From Ilumatobacteraceae bacterium (GTDB taxonomy: Bacteria > Actinomycetota > Acidimicrobiia > Acidimicrobiales > Ilumatobacteraceae): a stretch of 64,000 bases of DNA. The notes beneath the pieces are model-generated. The model did no database searches, was not told where the DNA came from, and saw only the letters and a program-made list of their open reading frames with translations. The stretch is from the NCBI GenBank assembly GCA_025358075.1, contig JANYKU010000097.1:26980-90979 (forward strand), written 5' to 3'. Below, one piece after another: positions 49,317 through 58,821 of this stretch; within the stretch, counting starts at the first letter, position 1; every line of letters begins with the position of its first letter. The translations under genes and the position numbers were made by a program.

Positions 49317-51189
49317 CCCTGACCTGTTCCTCCAGCGCGTCGAACGGGCGCGCCAGCTCGCCGGCGCCGACTCGGTACGTGCCGCGGTCGAAGCCGGTTT
49401 CGTTCCGCGACGACTCGACCTGACGCTTGCCGAGGTAGTCGTCATCGGCCTGGCACAGCTCGACGTACGCGACTACTTCGTCGTGTTCGGCCACGGCTCG
49501 ACCGAGCTCGCCGAGGTCATCCGGGCCTACGTGGTCGGCGGTCTCGTGCGCTGCCACCCGGTGCGTCACGAGACGGAGGCCGCGCACGCCGCGACCGCAC
49601 TGCGGTGGATCTGCGGGCAGCGCGCGGCAGTGGTCACATCGATCGGTCCCGGCGCGCTTCACGCCTTCGCCGGCTCCTTGGCGGCCGCCTCGAACGGCGT
49701 CGGCGTGTGGCACCTCTACGGTGACGAGACCACCGAGGACGAGGGTCCGAACATGCAACAGATCCCTCGCACGGAGCAGGGGTCGTTCCTGCGACTCACG
49801 TCGGCGATGGGTGGCGCCTACAGCCTGCACACCCCGGCTGCCGTCGGCGCAGCGCTGCATCGTGGGGCCGACGTGGTTGATCACCCATACCGTGCCGGGC
49901 CGTTCTTCTTGCTCCTGCCGATCAACACACAGCCCAGCTTGATGCCAATGTTCAACCTCGACGAGCTCCCCGTCGGAGTGCCCCCACGCCTCGGTTCGGC
50001 AGCCCTACCCGCCGTCGCCGCTGCAGCCAAGATGCTTCACGCGGGGCGACGAGTGGTCGCCAAGTTGGGTGGCGGCGCTCGGGGTCTGGGTGCGGAACTC
50101 GAACGCGTGCTGGAATCGGCCGACGCCGTCGCCGTGAGCTCGCCAGTCTCCGCAGATGTGCTCGACTACCGCCACCGTCGAAACATGGGAGTCGGCGGCA
50201 GCAAGGGCTCGATCAGTGGGAACTACGCCATGGAGCACGCCGACACATTGCTCGTCGTGGGTAGCCGCGGTGTCTGCCAGGCCGACTGCTCGCGTACCGG
50301 TTACCCGGCTGTCCGCAACGTCGCCAACATCAACGCCGACCTCGACGCGGTCATGCACTACCAACACACCACTGCGCTGCCGGGCGATGCCCGGGCCACC
50401 CTGGCGGCGCTTGACGACGCGCTACGACAGCTCGGCCCGAAGCCCATCGATGGCGGCTGGCTGGACTCGTGCCTTCGAGCAAAGCAGGAGTGGGAACTCG
50501 TGAAAGCGCAGCGCCGTTCGACCCCGATCGTGTACGACGACGTCTGGGGCACTGAGGTGCTGACCCAACCGGCAGCGATCGACGTGATCGCGGCGGCAGC
50601 CGTTCGGCGGGGCGCGACCTTGCTGTTCGACGCCGGAGACGTGCAAGCCAACGGCTTCCAGATGATCGAACCGAGTGCGCCCGGTTCGGTGTTCACGGAG
50701 GCCGGTGCCAGCTACATGGGCTTCGCCAGCAGTGCTGTTCTGGCCACGGCGGTGTCCCGCCATCCGTTCTATGCCGTCGCGGTGTGCGGCGACGGTTCCT
50801 TCACCATGAACCCGCAGGTGCTGATCGACGGCGTGGCGCTCGGCGCGACAGGATGCATCGTCGTGCTCGACAACCGGCGGATGGGAGCGATCTCATCGTT
50901 GCAGCGAGCCCAATATGGTGTCGACTTCGCGACGTCAGATGGCGTCGAAGTCGACTACGTCGCCTGGGCGAAGGCGGTCCGGGGTGTGTTCGCGGTGCAC
51001 GGTGGTTGCAGCGTCGACTCGCTCGACGCGGCGTTGGTCGCGGCTTTCGCGTACGACGGACTCTCACTCGTGCACGTCCCCGTCTACTTCGGCGACCATC
51101 CACTCGGCGGGCTCGGCGCTTATGGTCGCTGGAACGTCGGGCCATGGGTCGGCGACGTGCAGGCACAGCGTCACGAACTCGCACTGTGA
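49309..51189 (+). CDS. IolD-like ThDP-dependent enzyme
   Basis: 626 residues from a TTG start. It has the three-domain fold of ThDP enzymes: N-terminal PYR domain with the activating Glu in HPVRHETEAAHAATAL, central domain, and PP domain with GDGS (494-497) and the metal Asn in VVLDNRRMGA. Similarity is to IolD, the trihydroxycyclohexane-dione hydrolase that opens the inositol ring, including NMQQIPRTEQGSF and NADLDAVMHY. Typical iol genes (iolB, iolE, iolC) are absent around it. It sits between the importer ATPase and an aldehyde dehydrogenase, so it likely cleaves a C-C bond in the imported compound after oxidation and dehydration. Confidence 0.83.
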   Translation: MADPDLFLQRVERARQLAGADSVRAAVEAGFVPRRLDLTLAEVVVIGLAQLDVRDYFVVFGHGSTELAEVIRAYVVGGLVRCHPVRHETEAAHAATALRWICGQRAAVVTSIGPGALHAFAGSLAAASNGVGVWHLYGDETTEDEGPNMQQIPRTEQGSFLRLTSAMGGAYSLHTPAAVGAALHRGADVVDHPYRAGPFFLLLPINTQPSLMPMFNLDELPVGVPPRLGSAALPAVAAAAKMLHAGRRVVAKLGGGARGLGAELERVLESADAVAVSSPVSADVLDYRHRRNMGVGGSKGSISGNYAMEHADTLLVVGSRGVCQADCSRTGYPAVRNVANINADLDAVMHYQHTTALPGDARATLAALDDALRQLGPKPIDGGWLDSCLRAKQEWELVKAQRRSTPIVYDDVWGTEVLTQPAAIDVIAAAAVRRGATLLFDAGDVQANGFQMIEPSAPGSVFTEAGASYMGFASSAVLATAVSRHPFYAVAVCGDGSFTMNPQVLIDGVALGATGCIVVLDNRRMGAISSLQRAQYGVDFATSDGVEVDYVAWAKAVRGVFAVHGGCSVDSLDAALVAAFAYDGLSLVHVPVYFGDHPLGGLGAYGRWNVGPWVGDVQAQRHELAL

Positions 51190-51208
51190 GCCGACAAGGA
51201 GCGCATAC

Positions 51209-52654
51209 ATGAACAACTGCAAGCAGATGTACATCGCAGGTCGGTTCGTCGACGGCAGCGGCGACACGATGACGGTGAGCGATCCAGCAACCGACGAACC
51301 GGTCGCGACTGTCAGCTCCGCGTCGAAGGAAGATCTCGATGCCGCGCTCGAGGCCGCGGCCGCCGGGTTGTCGGTGTGGCGAACGACCGACCCATGGACA
51401 CGCAGCGCCGTCATCCGAACGGTCGCTGAATTGGTCCGTGCCCGCGCCGACGACATGGCGGCGGTGCTCACCTCCGAACAGGGCAAGCCGACGGCACAAT
51501 CGAAAGCCGAGGTGCTGTCAGCGGCCGACCAATTCGACTGGTGTGCCGATGAAGCCCGGCGCATCTATGGCCGCGTCGTCGAGGCGCGCGTCTCCAGCGA
51601 CAGGATCCTCGTGCGACGCGAACCGATCGGTGTCGTCGCTGCGTTCACACCGTGGAACTTCCCCGCGCTGCTGCCGGCGCGCAAGATCGCCGCGGCGCTC
51701 GCTGCCGGGTGCTCGATCATCATCAAGCCAGCCGAGGAAACACCCTTGACCTGCTTCCTGCTTGCAGCGGCGTGTCACGACGCCGGCGTTCCCGCCGGGG
51801 TGGTGAACGTCGTTGTTGGCGACCCGGCGATGATCAGCGGTCACCTGATCGGCTCTCCACTGGTGCGGAAGGTGACGCTGACCGGCTCCATTGCGGTTGG
51901 CTCGCAGCTCATGGCCCTCGCCGCCGCGGGGCTGAAGGCGGTGTCGCTCGAGCTCGGCGGCCACGCTCCCGTGGTGGTGTTCGATGATGTGGACCCTGCT
52001 GCCGCTGGGGTGCAGTGTGCCGAGGCGAAGTTCCGCAACGCCGGCCAGGTGTGCATCTCAGCGACCCGCTTCATCGTCCACGAATCGATTTCGGCGCGGT
52101 TCGTCGACGCATTCTCCGAGCGGACGCGCGCGCTTCGCCTTGGGCCTGGTTGCGACCCGAGCACTGATGTCGGACCGCTCACGAATCGACGGCGGGTGGA
52201 GTCGGTCGAACGGCTGGTCGACGACGCTGTCGACCGCGGGGCGAAGGTGACCACCGGTGGCCGACGGCCGCCGGGCAGGGACTGTGGCAACTGGTACGAG
52301 CCAACGGTGTTGACCGACGTGTCCCCGCCGATGGAAGTACTTCGCACCGAGCCCTTCGGCCCTGTTGCCCCGATCTCCACGTTCGCCGGATTCGATCAGG
52401 CGATGGCGATGGCCAATGCCAGCGACTACGGGCTCGCCGGGTACGTGCTGACCAACGACCTGGCGAGGGCGATGACCGCCAGCGAAGCCCTGGAAGTCGG
52501 CATGGTCGGTGTCAACAACTTTGCCATCGCGACGGCCGAGGCCCCGTTCGGCGGGGTCAAAGCGAGTGGCTTCGGGCGCGAGGGTGGTTCGGAAGGGGTT
52601 GGCGACTACATGGTCACGAAGTACGTGAACATGCGCATCGGACACCCGCGATGA
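51209..52654 (+). CDS. NAD(P)-dependent aldehyde dehydrogenase
   Basis: 481 residues: FTPWNFPALLPARKIAAALAAG at the cofactor cleft, SLELGGHAPVVVF with the general-base Glu, and catalytic Cys282 in FRNAGQVCISATRF. Closest in style to succinate- or 2-oxoglutarate-semialdehyde dehydrogenases. ATG 51209 follows CAAGGAGC. In this operon it probably oxidises a semialdehyde produced by the IolD-like or dehydratase step. It overlaps the dehydratase by four bases. Confidence 0.92.
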   Translation: MNNCKQMYIAGRFVDGSGDTMTVSDPATDEPVATVSSASKEDLDAALEAAAAGLSVWRTTDPWTRSAVIRTVAELVRARADDMAAVLTSEQGKPTAQSKAEVLSAADQFDWCADEARRIYGRVVEARVSSDRILVRREPIGVVAAFTPWNFPALLPARKIAAALAAGCSIIIKPAEETPLTCFLLAAACHDAGVPAGVVNVVVGDPAMISGHLIGSPLVRKVTLTGSIAVGSQLMALAAAGLKAVSLELGGHAPVVVFDDVDPAAAGVQCAEAKFRNAGQVCISATRFIVHESISARFVDAFSERTRALRLGPGCDPSTDVGPLTNRRRVESVERLVDDAVDRGAKVTTGGRRPPGRDCGNWYEPTVLTDVSPPMEVLRTEPFGPVAPISTFAGFDQAMAMANASDYGLAGYVLTNDLARAMTASEALEVGMVGVNNFAIATAEAPFGGVKASGFGREGGSEGVGDYMVTKYVNMRIGHPR

Positions 52655-54363
52655 GCGAGCACGACGACCAGCCCGTGGTCGTGCGTACCAGTGCCGTCGA
52701 CGGGCAGCTCACCTCCTACGGCGACCCGGCGTTCAGCCGCTTCCTGCGCAGGGCCTTCCTGAACTCGGCCGGGCTCGACGACGACGACCTCGATCGGCCG
52801 ATCATCGGCATCGCCCACACGATCTCGGACTACACGACGTGTCATCGCCACATGCCACAACTCGTCGATGCGGTGCGCCGCGGCGTGCTCGAAGCCGGAG
52901 GATTGCCGTTCTCCTTTCCGGTCCCATCACTGGGCGAGATCCTCATGTCGCCGACCACGATGCTCTACCGGAACCTCCTAGCGCTGACAGTCGAAGAACT
53001 GATACTCGCCCAACCGATGGACGCCGTCGTCTTGGTCGGCGGGTGCGACAAGACGATTCCGGCGATGTTGATGGGGGCCCTGTCGGCTGACACGCCGGCC
53101 ATCGTGATCGCGGCAGGGCCGATGTACTCGGGGAACTGGCGCGGGCAGCGGCTCGGTGCGTGCACCGATTGCCGCAACCTGTGGGCCCGCCATCGCGCGG
53201 GCGAGCTCGACGACGACGACATCACGGAGAGCCGCGCGCAGCTGGCACCCACGGGAGGGACCTGCATGGTGATGGGGACCGCCTCGACGATGGCAATCCT
53301 CACCGAGGCGCTCGGTATGGCGCTGATCGGTACCGCCACGGCACCGGCACCGTCCGGCGACCGACTCCGCAACGGAGTCGCCGTCGGCCGACGTGCGGTG
53401 GCCATCGCTGATGAGCAACTGCGACCCAGATCGATCGTCGGCGAAGCAGCGATCCGCAACGCATTGACGACGCTGGTCGCCATCGGTGGGTCGACCAACG
53501 CCGTCATTCACCTCGCCGCGATCGCCAAGCGCGCCGGATTGAGCCTGTCGATGCTCGACGAGCTCGCCGAGATCAGCCGACGAACCCCCTTGATCGTCGA
53601 CTGCAAGCCCGCGGGCAGTGGGTACCTCCCCGACGTGCACGCCGCAGGTGGAAGCGGCATCATCTTCAAAGCTCTGGTCGACCTGCTCGACACCGAGGCG
53701 CCGACGGTCCACGGGGTCAGCCTCGGCACGGTCCTCTCGGTGCAGCCCGCGCCGCCCAACTGGCAGCGGGTGGTGCGAAGCATCGACGACCCGGTGGGGC
53801 CGGTCGGTGGGCTTGCCGTACTACGCGGCTCGCTCGCCCCGGACGGTGCGGTTCTCAAGTGCAGTGCCACCAACCAAGCGCTGCTCCTCCACACCGGACC
53901 AGCTGCCGTGTTCGAGTCGCCCGATGATCTTGCCGCACGCATCGACGACCCGGCTCTCGGGTTGACGCCCGACCACATCGTCGTCGTACGCAATGCCGGG
54001 CCTATCGCTGCCGGCATGCCTGAAGCTGGTTCTGCTCCGATCCCGCGATATCTCGCCCAAGCCGGTGTCACCGACATGGTCCGCGTCAGTGACGCCAGGA
54101 TGAGTGGCACCGCCTCGGGCACCGTCGTGCTCCACGTCTCTCCAGAGGCAGCTGCCGGGGGCCCGCTCGCCCTCGTACACGATGGCGATCTGATCACCCT
54201 TGACGTCGCCGCCGGACGCCTCGACCTGCTCGTCGATGACGACGTTCTCGCTGCCCGCAAGCAGGATTGGGTACCGCCGCCGCCCCCGGAGCGCGGCTGG
54301 CGCCGGCTCCACCATCTGCACGTCGGTTCGGCCACCGAGGGCGCCGATTTCGACTTCTGTTGA
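52651..54363 (+). CDS. IlvD/Edd-family dehydratase (sugar-acid or cyclitol type)
   Basis: 570 residues. The three iron-sulfur ligands are visible: C64 (TTCHRHM), C132 (GGCDKTIP) and C205 (GGTCMVMGTASTM). The last form, with CMxMGTASTM, is that of pentonate and hexonate dehydratases rather than branched-chain-amino-acid IlvD. It removes water from a polyhydroxy acid or ketone to give a 2-keto-3-deoxy product. Last gene of the importer operon; it may supply the substrate of the IolD-like enzyme. Confidence 0.9.
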   Translation: MSEHDDQPVVVRTSAVDGQLTSYGDPAFSRFLRRAFLNSAGLDDDDLDRPIIGIAHTISDYTTCHRHMPQLVDAVRRGVLEAGGLPFSFPVPSLGEILMSPTTMLYRNLLALTVEELILAQPMDAVVLVGGCDKTIPAMLMGALSADTPAIVIAAGPMYSGNWRGQRLGACTDCRNLWARHRAGELDDDDITESRAQLAPTGGTCMVMGTASTMAILTEALGMALIGTATAPAPSGDRLRNGVAVGRRAVAIADEQLRPRSIVGEAAIRNALTTLVAIGGSTNAVIHLAAIAKRAGLSLSMLDELAEISRRTPLIVDCKPAGSGYLPDVHAAGGSGIIFKALVDLLDTEAPTVHGVSLGTVLSVQPAPPNWQRVVRSIDDPVGPVGGLAVLRGSLAPDGAVLKCSATNQALLLHTGPAAVFESPDDLAARIDDPALGLTPDHIVVVRNAGPIAAGMPEAGSAPIPRYLAQAGVTDMVRVSDARMSGTASGTVVLHVSPEAAAGGPLALVHDGDLITLDVAAGRLDLLVDDDVLAARKQDWVPPPPPERGWRRLHHLHVGSATEGADFDFC

Positions 54364-54367
54364 CCGA

Positions 54368-55405
54368 TCAGCCGACGCGTTGCAACGTGGCGCGGACGAC
54401 CGCGGCGATTCCATCAGCGTCGAGCTGGTAGTGGGCGTACAACGCGGCCGGCGGCCCGATCGGCACATGCTCGTCGGGCACCCCGTGGCGGCGGAAGTTC
54501 ACGGTTCCGAAGCCGCCCTCGAGCAGTGCCTCGGCCACCGCTGAGCCCAAGCCGTTGGTGCGATTGTGCTCCTCGACCGTCACCACCGTTCCGAGTGCAG
54601 CGGCCGCGGCGACGGCCTCGAGATCGAGTGGCTTCACGGTGTGTACATCGAACACCGTCGCTTCGATTCCGTCGGCCGCAAGCAGAGCAGCAGCATCGAG
54701 TGACGGACGCACTTCCGAACCCGTGGTGAGGATGGCAACGTCGGCGCCGTCGCGCAGACGGATTGCGGTACCGAACGACAGCTCTGGCACCGTGGCATAC
54801 ACCTCGGGGTCGCGACCACGCCCGAGTCTCAGGTACATCGCCCCAGGGTGATCGACCGATGCCCGCAACACGGCTCGGAGATGGTTGGCGTCGGTGGCGC
54901 ACACAACCGTGAGATCGGCGATCGTTCGCATGATCCCGAGGTCTTCGAGGCTGTGGTGACTGGTGCCGTAGAACCCCATCGACATTCCGGAGTGGTGTCC
55001 GACAATTCGCACCGGCATTCGTGTGTAGGCGCAGTCGGTGCGGATCTGCTCGCAACACAGCAGCGCAGCGAATGCGGAGAACGTGGCCGCATAGGGGACG
55101 AGGCCGCTGGCTGCCATTCCGGCCGCAATGGTCACCATGTTCTTCTCGGCGATGCCGACGTTGAAGAACCGCTGCGGATGGCGTTCGGCGAAGTCGGTGA
55201 CGCGATTGGCTTTGGCGAGATCGGCGGTGAGAACCACGATCCGCTCGTCATCGTCGGCGATGTCCGCCAGCTCCTCGCCGAGCACGAATGCCGGCGTGGC
55301 TGCAGCATTGTTCCCGGCCGTCGATCGAGCGTCGCCCAGCAGTGCGCTGCCACCGGCGGTACCTCGGAAGATCTCGCTCTGGTCCTGCGACCCGGGCGCA
55401 GTCAT
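54368..55405 (-). CDS. Transketolase C-terminal subunit (split transketolase)
   Basis: 345 residues: PYR and C-terminal domains of a transketolase-like enzyme. VGIAEKNMVTIAAGMAASGL holds the ThDP-activating Glu, and TVVTVEEHNRTNGLGSAVAEAL is in the C-terminal domain. An N-terminal extension of about 35 residues is low in similarity. ATG 55405 overlaps the N-subunit stop by four bases. The two chains together make one enzyme that moves a two-carbon unit between sugars. Confidence 0.9.
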   Translation of the reverse strand: MTAPGSQDQSEIFRGTAGGSALLGDARSTAGNNAAATPAFVLGEELADIADDDERIVVLTADLAKANRVTDFAERHPQRFFNVGIAEKNMVTIAAGMAASGLVPYAATFSAFAALLCCEQIRTDCAYTRMPVRIVGHHSGMSMGFYGTSHHSLEDLGIMRTIADLTVVCATDANHLRAVLRASVDHPGAMYLRLGRGRDPEVYATVPELSFGTAIRLRDGADVAILTTGSEVRPSLDAAALLAADGIEATVFDVHTVKPLDLEAVAAAAALGTVVTVEEHNRTNGLGSAVAEALLEGGFGTVNFRRHGVPDEHVPIGPPAALYAHYQLDADGIAAVVRATLQRVG

Positions 55406-56280
55406 GCCTCCACCCCAAGCGGCTCGGCCATCAACTCGGCCATCACGTCGTCGTAATCGGTGCCTACGAGATTGCCGACGTGCCAGTGCGGCGACAGCTC
55501 CATCCGCCGCACTCCCTTGCCCTTCACCGTGTCGGCGATGATCGCTGTCGGTGTTCCGACCGCGCTCCTGCTGAGATCTCCGAAGGTATCGAGAATTGCA
55601 TCGAGATCGTGACCATCGATTCGGCGTGTCGCCCATCCGAACGCGGCGAATCGATCCTCGATCGGCTCGACCGTCATCACATCATCGGTGAACCCATCGA
55701 TGCACAGCTGGTTGCGGTCGACGACCACCACCAGGTTGCCGAGCTTGAAATGCCCTGCCGACATCGCCGCCTCCCAGATCTGTCCCTCGCACAACTCGCC
55801 GTCGCCGAGCATGCACCAGGTGCGATGATCCGATCCCGCAAGCCGCCCCGCCAGCGCCATTCCCACGGCGATCGATAGACCATGGCCCAGCGAACCGGAG
55901 CTGAAATCAGCACCGAGCACCTTCTTCATGTCCGGATGATCGCCGAAGCGGCTGCCGAAGCGGGTGAACGTCTCCAACTCGGCGGCATCGAAGTAGCCGA
56001 GATCGGCGAGCAGTGGGAACCAGCCGATGGCGGCATGACCCTTGGACAACACGAATCGGTCACGATCAGTCCACTGCGGGTTGCTCGGATCGATGCGCAG
56101 CTCCGAGTAGTACAGCGCCGCGAACAGTTCCGCGGCGGAGAACGTGGCCGTGTAGTGACCGGCGCCGGCAATGCGCGTCAGACGCACCGTCTCGGTCCGT
56201 ACGAACCTGGCGCGATCGGCCAGTTTGGCCACCAACTCGGAGCGCTGCTGCGTCCCGCTTCTCGTAAACACGTCACTCAA
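55402..56280 (-). CDS. Transketolase N-terminal subunit (split transketolase)
   Basis: 292 residues: the ThDP-pyrophosphate domain with SKGHAAIGWFP, SGSLGHGLSIAVGMALAGR and GDGELCEGQIWEAAM ending in the metal-binding region VVVVDRNQLCIDG. The start is TTG 56280, or GTG 56271, which has the better GGGAG spacing. It is divergent from the aminotransferase gene by 89 bases that include an AT-rich promoter-like stretch (56311-56335). Split transketolases are often found in special sugar pathways. Confidence 0.9.
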   Translation of the reverse strand: MSDVFTRSGTQQRSELVAKLADRARFVRTETVRLTRIAGAGHYTATFSAAELFAALYYSELRIDPSNPQWTDRDRFVLSKGHAAIGWFPLLADLGYFDAAELETFTRFGSRFGDHPDMKKVLGADFSSGSLGHGLSIAVGMALAGRLAGSDHRTWCMLGDGELCEGQIWEAAMSAGHFKLGNLVVVVDRNQLCIDGFTDDVMTVEPIEDRFAAFGWATRRIDGHDLDAILDTFGDLSRSAVGTPTAIIADTVKGKGVRRMELSPHWHVGNLVGTDYDDVMAELMAEPLGVEA

Positions 56281-56369
56281 CTCCCAACTGCTCCGGACTC
56301 CGAGCGCATCGGTTATATTACGACGGGTGTTCCAAATAATCCAGGGATCCAGTGGGCCGAGGGCACGAC

Positions 56370-57611
56370 ATGACCGAACTGCACAACTTGACCGAAGACC
56401 ACGCGGCGCGACGCCGGGCAGCCAAGGTGATGCCGAATGGCGTCTACGGTCACCAGAGCGCCATCTCGCTGCTCGAAGGCTTCCCCCAATTCATCCAACG
56501 AACTGAGGGTTGCCGTGTGTGGGACCTCGATGGCAACGAATACGTCGACTTCCTGTGCGGCTACGGGATCGTCCTGCTCGGCTATCACCACCCCTTGGTC
56601 GACGCAGCAATCGAGCATCAGATGCGGCTCGCCGACTGTTCCAACGGCCCCGGCTTGGTGATGGTCGAACTGGCCGAACTGCTCGTCGAAACCGTCGATC
56701 ATGCCGACTGGGCGATATTCGCCAAGAACGGCACGGACGCCACCACCACGTGCGTCACGATCGCCCGCTCTGGAACAGGCCGCCGAAAGGTCCTCGTCGC
56801 CGAAGGCGCCTACCATGGTTCCGCCCCGTGGTGCACCCCGCGAATGAACGGCGTCGTCGACGAAGACCGCGCTCATCTCATCAAGTTCCGATACAACGAC
56901 ACAGCGTCCTTCCACGCCGCAGTCGAGGCTGCCGGGACCGACATGGCTGCGGTGATCGTGTCGCCATTTCGACACGACGCCCGTCACGACCAGGAGCTCG
57001 TCGACCCCGACTTCGCCCGGGCCGTCCGTCGAGCGTGTGACGACAAAGACGCAGCGCTCATCCTCGACGACGTGCGCTGCGGGTTCCGGATCGCCCACGG
57101 CGGCAGCTGGGAACCGATCGGCGTGAAGCCCGACCTCAGCGCGTGGAGCAAGGCCATCGCCAATGGCCAGCCACTCGCCGCGGTGCTCGGAAACGAGCGC
57201 TTCCGCGAGGGCGCGACCAAGATCTTCGTCACCGGCTCGTTCTGGTTCTCCGCAGTTCCCATGGCGGCAGCGATCGCCACCATCCACGCCCTCCGCGACG
57301 AAGGTGCGCTACAGAAGATCATCGCTGCGGGCGATCGGCTTCGCACGGGTCTCGCTGCCCAGGCGAGCTCGTACGGGCTCACGATCAACCAGACAGGACC
57401 TTCACAGATGCCGTTGCTCACCTTCGCGGGCGATGTCGACCTGATGCGGGCAGACTTGTGGGCGCGCACCACGGCCATGAATGGCGCATACCTTCATCCC
57501 TGGCACAACTGGTTCATGATGGCTGCTCACACCGCGGACGACGTCGACCGGGCGCTGCTGGCGACCGACGCCGGCTTCGCCGCCGTTCGAGACAAGTTCG
57601 GCGCCGACTAG
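56370..57611 (+). CDS. Class-III PLP-dependent aminotransferase
   Basis: 413 residues. The fold is that of glutamate-1-semialdehyde aminomutase-like aminotransferases: DLDGNEYVDFLCGYGIVLLGYHHP, FAKNGTDATTTCVTIAR, AEGAYHGSAPWC, LILDDVRCGFRI with the PLP-binding Asp, and Lys261 in WSKAIANG. ATG 56370 is chosen over a GTG 18 bases earlier. It may remove an amino group from an amino-sugar or amino-cyclitol. The stop shares a base with the next start (TAGTG). Confidence 0.9.
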   Translation: MTELHNLTEDHAARRRAAKVMPNGVYGHQSAISLLEGFPQFIQRTEGCRVWDLDGNEYVDFLCGYGIVLLGYHHPLVDAAIEHQMRLADCSNGPGLVMVELAELLVETVDHADWAIFAKNGTDATTTCVTIARSGTGRRKVLVAEGAYHGSAPWCTPRMNGVVDEDRAHLIKFRYNDTASFHAAVEAAGTDMAAVIVSPFRHDARHDQELVDPDFARAVRRACDDKDAALILDDVRCGFRIAHGGSWEPIGVKPDLSAWSKAIANGQPLAAVLGNERFREGATKIFVTGSFWFSAVPMAAAIATIHALRDEGALQKIIAAGDRLRTGLAAQASSYGLTINQTGPSQMPLLTFAGDVDLMRADLWARTTAMNGAYLHPWHNWFMMAAHTADDVDRALLATDAGFAAVRDKFGAD

Positions 57612-58639
57612 TGAACGTCGGCATCGTCGGCGGGGGTTGGATCGCCCAGAGCATCGTCGATGCCGTCTCGATCCACGGCGCCGACATCGTCGGCCTCTGC
57701 GAACCTGATCCGGCGAGACGCGAGCGCTGGGCCTCTCGCGGATACAGCACCTACGAGTCGATGGTCGACCTGCTGGCGTCGACCGGGCCAGAGGTCGTCT
57801 TCCTCCTCACCCCGACCTCGACCCATGCCGCACTCACCATCCAAGCGCTCGATGCCGGCGTCGACGTTGTGGTCGAGAAGCCACTTGCGACCAGCAGTGT
57901 CGAGGCGCGAGAGATCGTGGCGCGCGCTGCCGGTCTGCGACGTCATGTTCTGGTCGAGGAGAGCTACCCGTGGATGCCATCGCACCGCGCTGCCCTCGCC
58001 GCGATCTCCGAAGGTCGCGTCGGGCGAGTCACAACGATCGTGCACAGCTTCCATGGCTGGCAACCGCGCCCCGAGCGGGCAGCTGCAGTTGCCGCGGCAA
58101 ACACGACCGGCTGGCGGACGACGGGCGGATACCCCTGGCTCGCCGATCACATCGTGCACCTCTTCGCGCTTTCCAAACGACTCACTGGCGCGGAGCGGGT
58201 GACAGACCCGCGTGCCCTCGGCGGACCTACCGAAGATGAGCTCCGCGGTGCGACCTGGCGATGTGGCCAAAGCGAAGTGCTGTGGGTCCGAGCAACGCGC
58301 GGGCTCGAAGGTGTGCTGGGTTCGGCGCGCGGGCTGCACACGCGCGTGATCGGCACTGACGGCTACCTCGACGTCCTCGGCGAGGGCGGCTCATGGGGCG
58401 ATGGGGGACCTCGGGATGCACTGCGGTTCGGCGATGGCACCACGCTCGCAGTCGATGATCTCCCCGATCTGTTGTGGGATTCCGACGTCGGTTACTACCC
58501 CAGCGCCCACCGGGCGACGGTCGCTGCCGCGCTTGGGTTTCTCGCCGGCGAGGCCACGCAGCCCTATCTCGCTTCCGACGCCGCCGACGACATCGAGGGA
58601 ACCGAGGCGCTCATTCGCTCGGCGCAGTCACAGCGCTGA
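57611..58639 (+). CDS. Gfo/Idh/MocA-family oxidoreductase
   Basis: 342 residues from GTG 57611: GIVGGGWIAQSIVDAV, VVVEKPLATSSVEAREI with the conserved lysine, and YPWLADHIVHLFALSK carrying the active-site His. It is coupled to the aminotransferase, so it likely acts on the same carbon skeleton, oxidising a hydroxyl to the ketone that the aminotransferase forms or uses. Confidence 0.88.
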   Translation: MNVGIVGGGWIAQSIVDAVSIHGADIVGLCEPDPARRERWASRGYSTYESMVDLLASTGPEVVFLLTPTSTHAALTIQALDAGVDVVVEKPLATSSVEAREIVARAAGLRRHVLVEESYPWMPSHRAALAAISEGRVGRVTTIVHSFHGWQPRPERAAAVAAANTTGWRTTGGYPWLADHIVHLFALSKRLTGAERVTDPRALGGPTEDELRGATWRCGQSEVLWVRATRGLEGVLGSARGLHTRVIGTDGYLDVLGEGGSWGDGGPRDALRFGDGTTLAVDDLPDLLWDSDVGYYPSAHRATVAAALGFLAGEATQPYLASDAADDIEGTEALIRSAQSQR

Positions 58640-58821
58640 CACCGAAGTGATCGACCTGGAGGTGAAGGGATGGCGAAACCGCACCCTCGTGCCTTCCCGA
58701 GGCTGCACGTCATCCCAACCTGAGCCCTAGGCCGATGGTCGACGTGCAGATGCGTTCTGAGTGCGACGCCACCTTCGAACCGGTCACTGTGCCCGAACAC
58801 GCGCGTTGTCTGAAGGATCGA

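Noticed and set aside
51209..54363. Branched-chain amino-acid biosynthesis role for the dehydratase
   Set aside because: Its motifs match sugar-acid dehydratases and no other ilv gene is near; the neighbours are catabolic.
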